From contig NZ_BBBI01000001.1 in assembly GCF_001315985.1 (NCBI RefSeq), forward strand, positions 265,853 through 329,852: a stretch of DNA of 64,000 nucleotides, read 5' to 3'. Position 1 is the stretch's first letter, and each line of letters opens with the position of its first letter. Below the pieces are notes generated by a model. It searched no databases. It was not told the origin of the DNA and saw only the letters and a program-made list of their open reading frames with translations. Positions 58,653-64,000 of the stretch are shown piece after piece. A program made the translations under genes and the position numbers. The stretch comes from Vulcanisaeta distributa JCM 11216 (lineage in GTDB: Archaea; Thermoproteota; Thermoprotei; Thermoproteales; Thermocladiaceae).

Positions 58653-59003
58653 GCATTGCACAGCCACTTTGGCGCCAGTAATGAACCAACCTTTTAATAA
58701 GTTTAAGTAGCCACCAGCAAGCAATTTATGAATACTGAGACCCTTGAGAGAGGACTTTGCCTAAGCCGGGTACTATGGTGATAGGAAGTTGGGCGTAATC
58801 ATTGAGTACGCAATGAGCAACTCCACACAATGCATCTAACCAGGGCTGTGATTCTCACGTCTATATTGTCAAGGATGAGCAAGGAACCGAATTCCCATGT
58901 CTATAATTGTAATCATAGATAACATGCCAATAAATTAATGCCTATTCTTATTGTTTCTTAAAACACGAATGCTATGGTTTAATAAGAAGTTAGAGGTATA
59001 TGA
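58653..59003. other. intergenic region without supported gene
   Basis: These 351 bases hold only short frames. A TATA-like acctttt/aataagttta stretch is at about 58690-58705 and an AT-rich cttattgtttcttaaa at about 58945-58962 that may belong to the promoter of the next surface gene. I see no RNA gene or repeat. Confidence 0.35.
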
Positions 59004-60658
59004 TTGAGTATGGACGTGGTTAAGCTCATGGCGGTTCTAGTGGCTTTAGCCATTGTTGTGGTGTACGTAGTGGTCAATAACGTCCCAGCCAATGTGCATG
59101 ACTACGTGACACAACCAATCAGCATAATCAACAAGTCACTAAGTGAGGTGGGCAGTAGCGTCATTATGCCGAACATAGAACTGAATGCCCAGGGCCTCTC
59201 AAGTGTATTGAGCGGCATTGGTAATGGCGCTGGGCTACTGCGTATATACATGCCGAGCACGCCGATGAACGCCACTGGAGGCTCATCTTCGAGGTGCCCA
59301 GGATACCAACCAGCATGAATGGGACACTGGGCATGAGTGTGCAATCATACAACAGACAAACCATGACATTACTGATCACGAACAACCTCAACTGCACGGT
59401 AATCATAAACAACATGACGGGGGGGAATTACATAACCATGAATAGGCAATACATAATCCCACCACGGGCACAGCCCCTGTAACGCTAATAATAACTAACG
59501 CCCAAGCCCTCTACCAATCATACACGGCTGGCAAGGAGGCAGTAACCATGAACATAACGGCATGCGGGGGGGTGGGAATAACCACAGAGGGCGTACTTGG
59601 TAAAACAACCAGTATATCATTATCGATACCAAACCTGGGTGGTGGGTACGTAAGCATTGGCGTCAGGAATAATTACCCATTCACGGTAACCATATACAAC
59701 ATCACGGGCAGGTACATAACCCTAGTCAGCCCTGTGGAGGTACCACCAAACAGCACGGTAAGTGCGGAGTTCCACATATGGAATTACACGGGCTTCTACA
59801 CCCTATACCAGGAGGGTGAGGAGGTGGTTAACGCAACAATGAACCTAGGCGGCACTGTGGTCAGTGGCGAATTCGTACTGAGCAGGGGGGGAATTAACGC
59901 CACACCAATCAGCATAGGCGGTGTGTTGAGGATCAACGTGGAAAACCAGCTGAGCACTGAGGTGATTATCTATGAATTACGGGGGGGCAATACATAGAGC
60001 TGGCGAGCTCACCACAGGTAGTCCCGCCTGGCCCCCCCTCTTACATAGCCATAAACGTGAGCAACTACCTCGGCTATATAGGAGTATTGCCATGGGTAAT
60101 GAGGACGTATTGATAAAACTGGGCATTAACGGTATTAACCTAACAATGGTAATGCCACTAAGCGCCACAGCAAGTCTCGGTAGCCTAAGGGGGGGCGCAA
60201 TACTGAGTATACCTGTCGAAAACCCAACGAACTATGCAATAACCATATACAACATAACAAGCCCAATCCTACACCTAATGAACACCACGGCAGTACCGCC
60301 CATGGGGAAGGCCGTGCTGAGATTGGTCATAACAAACATAACAAACCCAGTGGGGAAAAACTTGACAATCCTCCTGGGCATCATGGGCGTGAACCTAACG
60401 GAGGAGTTCACGATAGGTAATACGGGGCTTGAACCAACAATCATAGAGATCCCCCCCATCAGGAACCCGCTCGGTGTGCCCATGGAGATAATGAATATAA
60501 CTAACCAATACGAACACCTTATGGCACCAGTCGAAGTACCGCCGAACGGCATTGGAATACTCAGGCTCAGGGTGACCAACGCCAGCGCCCTTAATGAGTA
60601 CGTCAACGTGACTGTCATGGTAGGCTCAACAATAATAAGGCTGAGGGTGAGGCCATGA
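59004..60658 (+). CDS. repeat-containing N-glycosylated surface protein, frame-broken
   Basis: Four segments form about 550 residues. Residues 5-27 are a signal anchor. The rest repeats a beta-domain of about 95-100 residues with the pattern FTVTIYNITGRYITLVSPVEVPPN, seen again near 59400, 60240 and 60490 as IYNITSPILHL..AVPP and MNITNQYEHLMAPVEVPPN. Many NIT sequons are present. Four or five copies suggest a filament-like or S-layer-associated stalk. Breaks lie near 59275, 59470, 59980 and 60095. The stop overlaps the next gene (ATGA). Confidence 0.6.
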
Positions 60659-61195
60659 TGGTTAGATACCCAATTACCCTGGTGTACTTGGCCCTTGGGT
60701 TAGCCGTGGTGGCAACACCACTGTACTGGTGGACCTACGACTTCGGCGGGCTACTCATTATCAATACATCACCATTCCAATTCACAATAACACTCCTGGG
60801 AGTGACCCTGGAGATCTCGGGGTTAATCACGGCAATACTCGAGGCATACAGGGCGTACTTAATAATAATCCTGGCGAGAAACATATACCTAGTGGCTATG
60901 AAGGGGGGTGCCGGTAAGGACCTACGTAATTGCCTCACTATCAATTCCATACCTCATATACCCACTCATTATTTACTACATAGCGAACTACGTATTTGGC
61001 ATGTACCACGTACCAGCGAAATACCCACTGGTGCTCATGGGCAGTGGCATCATGGGCATGAATTACGGGAGCGCCAGCATAATAATGACAATAACAATAA
61101 CCCCCCCACACTTAGTATACTGGGTGGCCCTAACCATAGGTATAATGGCGATACCAGCGGCCATAGAGACAGGGAGGCGCGGTAAATCAAGGTAA
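60655..61195 (+). CDS. membrane protein, frameshifted
   Basis: ATG 60655 overlaps the upstream stop. Hydrophobic helices occur at about residues 5-25, 40-60 and 65-80, then after a shift near 60915 (a G-run position) the frame 60908-61195 provides three more helices and the tail RRGKSR. The total is about 180 residues. Coupling to the repeat surface protein suggests a membrane anchor or export partner. No family is recognised. Confidence 0.55.
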
Positions 61196-61240
61196 GTAGG
61201 CACAGAGCGAATGGTTCATTCTCAGGGCAATGCTTAAATA

Positions 61241-61684
61241 ATGGTCCTAACCCAACCTAAATTAATAATGTTTATACCGCCCGAGGAGGCCCTGGGACAC
61301 GTTAGGAATTTCCTGAACAACACCATCAACGTAATCAGTCTACAACTAATACAATCAATTAGGAGGGTAGCCATTAGGCTCGGCGTCTGGTGGAGGGTTA
61401 ACCCACTTCGCAGGGGGGGCCTCCTCGAGGCGGCCATTCCATACCTAAGGCGTGGTCTCAGGTTCAAGTCACCGAAGGCCCTGGAAATGCTCAGGGAGGC
61501 AGTAATAGAGGCGTTAAGTCTCGTATTAATAAGGAAGGTGAGGTTCATGGCGTACCTAATCGGCAAGAAACTGGTTGAGAGACTTAAGTGGGTTGGGCCC
61601 ATCGTTAGGAGGGTCCAGGACATAATTAACATGGGCCTAATGTGGCTAAACACGCCAATAATGTATAGGCCAGGGCTAACGTGA
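61241..61684 (+). CDS. unrecognised family, paralogue of 54311 gene
   Basis: 147 residues from ATG 61241; ATG 61268 is an alternative start. The motifs IRLGVWWRVNPLRR, YLRRGLRFKSPKALEMLREAVIEAL, IRKVRFMAYLIGKKL and GLMWLNTPIMYRPGL match those of the minus-strand gene at 54311-54685 in the same order. The protein is basic and helical. It closes the surface-protein cluster on its right side, as the paralogue sits near its flippase end. Function unknown. Confidence 0.65.
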   Translation: MVLTQPKLIMFIPPEEALGHVRNFLNNTINVISLQLIQSIRRVAIRLGVWWRVNPLRRGGLLEAAIPYLRRGLRFKSPKALEMLREAVIEALSLVLIRKVRFMAYLIGKKLVERLKWVGPIVRRVQDIINMGLMWLNTPIMYRPGLT

Positions 61685-61747
61685 ATGCACCAAACCCGTA
61701 GTGGATTCCCAACCGCTGAAGGTGACGGACCATAACCACTCATCAAC

Positions 61748-62835
61748 ATGGGCAGAAAATCAGACCCACGCCTACTCATCACCGCGTTGATGCCTAACTC
61801 ATTGTATTCGAAGAGGATTAGGCTGAATCTGGCCCCGGACCTGCAAGTCGAGTTCGTTGATAGGGACTTGGCGCTTAAGAGGATTGTGGATTGGGCTGAG
61901 AGGGGGGGTACATACCCCGTACAAGTCATTTACGGCCCCCGAGGGCTGCGGCAAAACCGCATGGCTCCTACAGGCAGTGGAACTCCTTAAGGATTACGGA
62001 TTCAACGTGATCTACGTTAATCCAATTGAGCAAGAATTCATGGCCGAGATCGACGTCGAAGACATAAAGAGAAGGCTCATTGACATTCTCCGTGAAGCCA
62101 CAGGCGATGCCTGGGCTAGAACCGTGTGGGCAATCATCGACCTAGCCAGGGAATTAATCAGGGTAAGGAGGGGGGTAAACTGGCGGTTATCGTTGATGAT
62201 GCGTTTCAAGTGATTGGTTTGGATAAGGCCGCGATATACGTCAAGGGGGGTTGCTTGGGTTGATTGAGCACCCGCCGGAGACCTACGAGAGGGTGGTAGC
62301 CATAGCGGCTACGAGTGAGGGCGTCTCGAGGCGCGAAATAGGCAGGCACACATGGGCTAACCAAAGGGCGATGTGGAATATGCCAAGGGAAGGATTAAAA
62401 CAACTTTATGACCAGTTACCTGGAGAGAAGCCGGGCTTCGAGGAGGTCTGGCGATTAACCGGCGGCAACCCAAGGATGCTGGGCAGGCTTTATGAGACTG
62501 GGTGGAATGCGGAAGCCGTAATTGGGGATTTACGTGACGAGAAGGGCCTCAACACATTCACAGCCTCACTCACGGGTGAGGAAAGGCTGTGGCTTGAGGA
62601 GGCAATAAACGACCCAGACACACTCATGAGTAGGGAAAGAATACCACTAATGAACAGGTTAGTCGAACTAAACCTAATCATCGACAACCTACCAGACAGA
62701 GACCCAAGACCATGGATCGACACCCCCCCACCACCCAAGAAGGACCCTGAACTGGGTATTGGCAAGTACGTCGCCTGGCAATCACCGCTCCATAGGGAGG
62801 CGGTTAGGAGAGCACTGGAGGGTGTTAAGCCATGA
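61748..62835 (+). CDS. archaeal P-loop ATPase, tandem copy 1, frame-broken
   Basis: The segments 61748-61990, 61857-62213 and 62251-62835 form about 355 residues. The P-loop is GPEGCGKTAWLLQAVELL. It is broken in print by a five-C run at 61936-61940 and restored with four. VIVDDAF is Walker B, LRRLTGGNPxML-like WRLTGGNPRMLGRL is the STAND/archaeal ATPase sensor-2 region, and a C-terminal helical part follows (GIGKYVAWQSPLHREAVRRAL). A second break is near 62185. The family (MalT/ORC-like archaeal ATPases) is often expanded in Thermoproteales; the role is unknown. Confidence 0.8.
61892..62015 (+). repeat. block nearly identical to 62913-63041
   Basis: From tgggctgag through gtgatctac, this block is base-for-base the same as 62913-63041 except for two C runs: four here (61915-61918) against seven there, and five here (61936-61940) against seven there. 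It covers the P-loop region of two adjacent ATPase genes that diverge on either side, which suggests recent gene conversion. Confidence 0.85.
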
Positions 62836-63848
62836 GGAGGATTAAACTCAAATTTGCAGGGAGGGAAGTCGAGTTCGTTGATAGGGACCTCGCCCTCAGG
62901 CTTGTTGAGGAATGGGCTGAGAGGGGGGGTACATACCCCCCCGTACAAGTCATTTACGGCCCCCCCGAGGGCTGCGGCAAAACCGCATGGCTCCTACAGG
63001 CAGTGGAACTCCTTAAGGATTACGGATTCAACGTGATCTACATAAACCCAATTAATAGGCTCGCCCTCGCTGAAGTAAGTACTGACAACATAAGGGAGGA
63101 GTTTCTCAACCTAATAAAGGAGGCCATTAACCAAAACGCACTAGCTAAGGTGGCGTGGATAGCCTACAACGTGGCCTACGACCTAATCAAGGCAACCAGA
63201 GGCAAGATCGCGGTTATAGTCGACGACGCCTTCCAAGCCATTGGCATTAAGGAATCCGCGTTGTACGTGAAGGCTTTACTGAATCTCATTGAGTATCCAC
63301 CGGAGCACTATGAGAAGATAGTCACTGTGGCGGCTACGAGTGAGGGTGTTAGTTTGAGGGAGATTGGGCGCCATAGGTGGGCCTGGTCAACACCCATGTG
63401 GAACATGCCGAAGGACAGCTTCGAACAATTATATGACCAAATACCCAGTAACAAGCCGCCATTCGAAGAAGCCTGGAGAATAACAGGAGGGAATCCGGCA
63501 ATGCTAGAGAGCCTGCACAGGGTTAACTGGAATGTAGATAAGATAGTGAGCATGCTCATTAAGGAGAAGGACTTATCATACGGATTCGTTAAGAAATGGT
63601 TAATCCACCTAAGGGAGGCGATCAACGACCCGGATTACCTATGGTTCAATGCGCCTGAGGAGCTGGTCAATGAGTTGATTGAGAGAAACCTCATCCTATA
63701 CTTCCTACCCAAGAGGGACCCAGAGCAGTGGGTGGACCAGCCACCACCGGAGAAGGACCTGGAACTGGGCATTGGGAAGTACGTAGCCTGGCAGACGCCA
63801 CTACACAGGGAGGCAGTGAAAAGGGCACTGGAGAGCGTCGGTGAGTGA
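62832..63848 (+). CDS. archaeal P-loop ATPase, tandem copy 2
   Basis: An intact 338-residue copy. ATG 62832 overlaps the stop of copy 1 (ATGA). The P-loop reads YGPPEGCGKTAW, with one extra Pro relative to copy 1 because the C run is seven (62960-62966). VIVDDAFQAIG is Walker B and AWRITGGNPAMLESL the sensor region. The C-terminal GIGKYVAWQTPLHREAVKRAL is shared with copy 1. The head-to-tail arrangement implies duplication. Confidence 0.88.
   Translation: MRRIKLKFAGREVEFVDRDLALRLVEEWAERGGTYPPVQVIYGPPEGCGKTAWLLQAVELLKDYGFNVIYINPINRLALAEVSTDNIREEFLNLIKEAINQNALAKVAWIAYNVAYDLIKATRGKIAVIVDDAFQAIGIKESALYVKALLNLIEYPPEHYEKIVTVAATSEGVSLREIGRHRWAWSTPMWNMPKDSFEQLYDQIPSNKPPFEEAWRITGGNPAMLESLHRVNWNVDKIVSMLIKEKDLSYGFVKKWLIHLREAINDPDYLWFNAPEELVNELIERNLILYFLPKRDPEQWVDQPPPEKDLELGIGKYVAWQTPLHREAVKRALESVGE
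62913..63041 (+). repeat. block nearly identical to 61892-62015
   Basis: This is the partner of the block in ATPase copy 1. The five-base length difference is wholly explained by the C runs at 62936-62942 and 62960-62966, each seven long, against four and five in the first copy. Confidence 0.85.
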
Positions 63849-63876
63849 GTCACGTTAAGTACGGCATTAATAAGCC

Positions 63877-64000
63877 ATGAAGAGGATTAAACTAGCCTTT
63901 GCAAATTCACAGGTCGACTTCATAGACAGAGACTAGCGTTAAGGCGCATCGAGGAGTGGGCCGAGAAAAGTACTTTCCCTGTCCAAGTCGTATATGGACC
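63877..64000 (+). CDS. archaeal P-loop ATPase, tandem copy 3, partial
   Basis: ATG 63877 begins MKRIKLAFANSQVDFIDRD, matching the start of copy 2 (MRRIKLKFAG..VEFVDRD). A missing base at about 63934 gives TAG in print; restoring it continues RRIEEWAEKSTFPVQVVYGP to the window edge, just before the expected P-loop. It is a third tandem paralogue cut by the window end. Confidence 0.8.

Overview
The window is crenarchaeal DNA, most likely from a hyperthermophilic Thermoproteales relative such as the Vulcanisaeta/Caldivirga group. The evidence is an archaeal-type initiator tRNA-Met (A1:U72 pair, three G:C pairs next to the anticodon loop, encoded CCA), ribosomal protein S30e, an archease, a tungsten aldehyde:ferredoxin oxidoreductase, a lactonase of the SsoPox type, TATA elements close to start codons, and operons with ATGA/GTGA start-stop overlaps. 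The genus is an inference; no rRNA is present.

The most striking property is textual. Runs of seven G or seven C occur throughout (roughly 150 by eye, against about a dozen expected from base composition). Wherever I can compare with a strongly conserved motif, the expected run is four: tRNA-Met acceptor and anticodon stems, NadA, aldehyde oxidoreductase, DHA2 transporter. In coding DNA this adds one extra Gly or Pro. A smaller set of runs is +1 or +2, and these, with single-base indels elsewhere, break many conserved genes. I therefore annotate whole genes across frame breaks and treat most breaks as probable sequence errors. A 124-base block shared by two adjacent ATPase genes differs only in C-run lengths, which supports this.

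Layout. 0-5 kb: small membrane proteins, a broken LAGLIDADG/paREP2-like gene, S30e, a membrane HExxH protease and two membrane genes. 5-8 kb: two tandem paralogous surface proteins. 8-10.3 kb: nucleotidyltransferase and HEPN genes of toxin-antitoxin type. 10-13.6 kb: methyltransferase, class III aminotransferase, aminopropyltransferase. 13.7-18.1 kb: HpaB-family flavoprotein divergent from an acyl-CoA synthetase and a phosphotriesterase-like lactonase. 18.7 kb: initiator tRNA. 19-23.8 kb: surface proteins and a processive GT2. 24-29 kb: glycyl radical enzyme with its activase and a divergent MFS carrier. 29-36 kb: drug-type MFS, complete nadABC operon, another MFS. 36-41 kb: tungsten oxidoreductase, GTPase-less elongation factor paralogue, CoA-transferase, archease. 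41-44 kb: ABC permease and ATPase.

44-61 kb is the most interesting biological region. A long minus-strand run of overlapping membrane genes (MoxR ATPase, DUF58, DUF4350-like, Ig/DUF4129 protein, DUF1616 proteins, small membrane proteins, glycosyltransferases and a flippase) sits beside plus-strand giant N-glycosylated surface proteins, one with a thermopsin-like domain. Two paralogues of an unrecognised 125-148 residue family lie at 54.3-54.7 and 61.2-61.7 kb. It looks like a cell-surface assembly and glycosylation locus. The window ends in a tandem array of at least three P-loop ATPase genes with signs of gene conversion.
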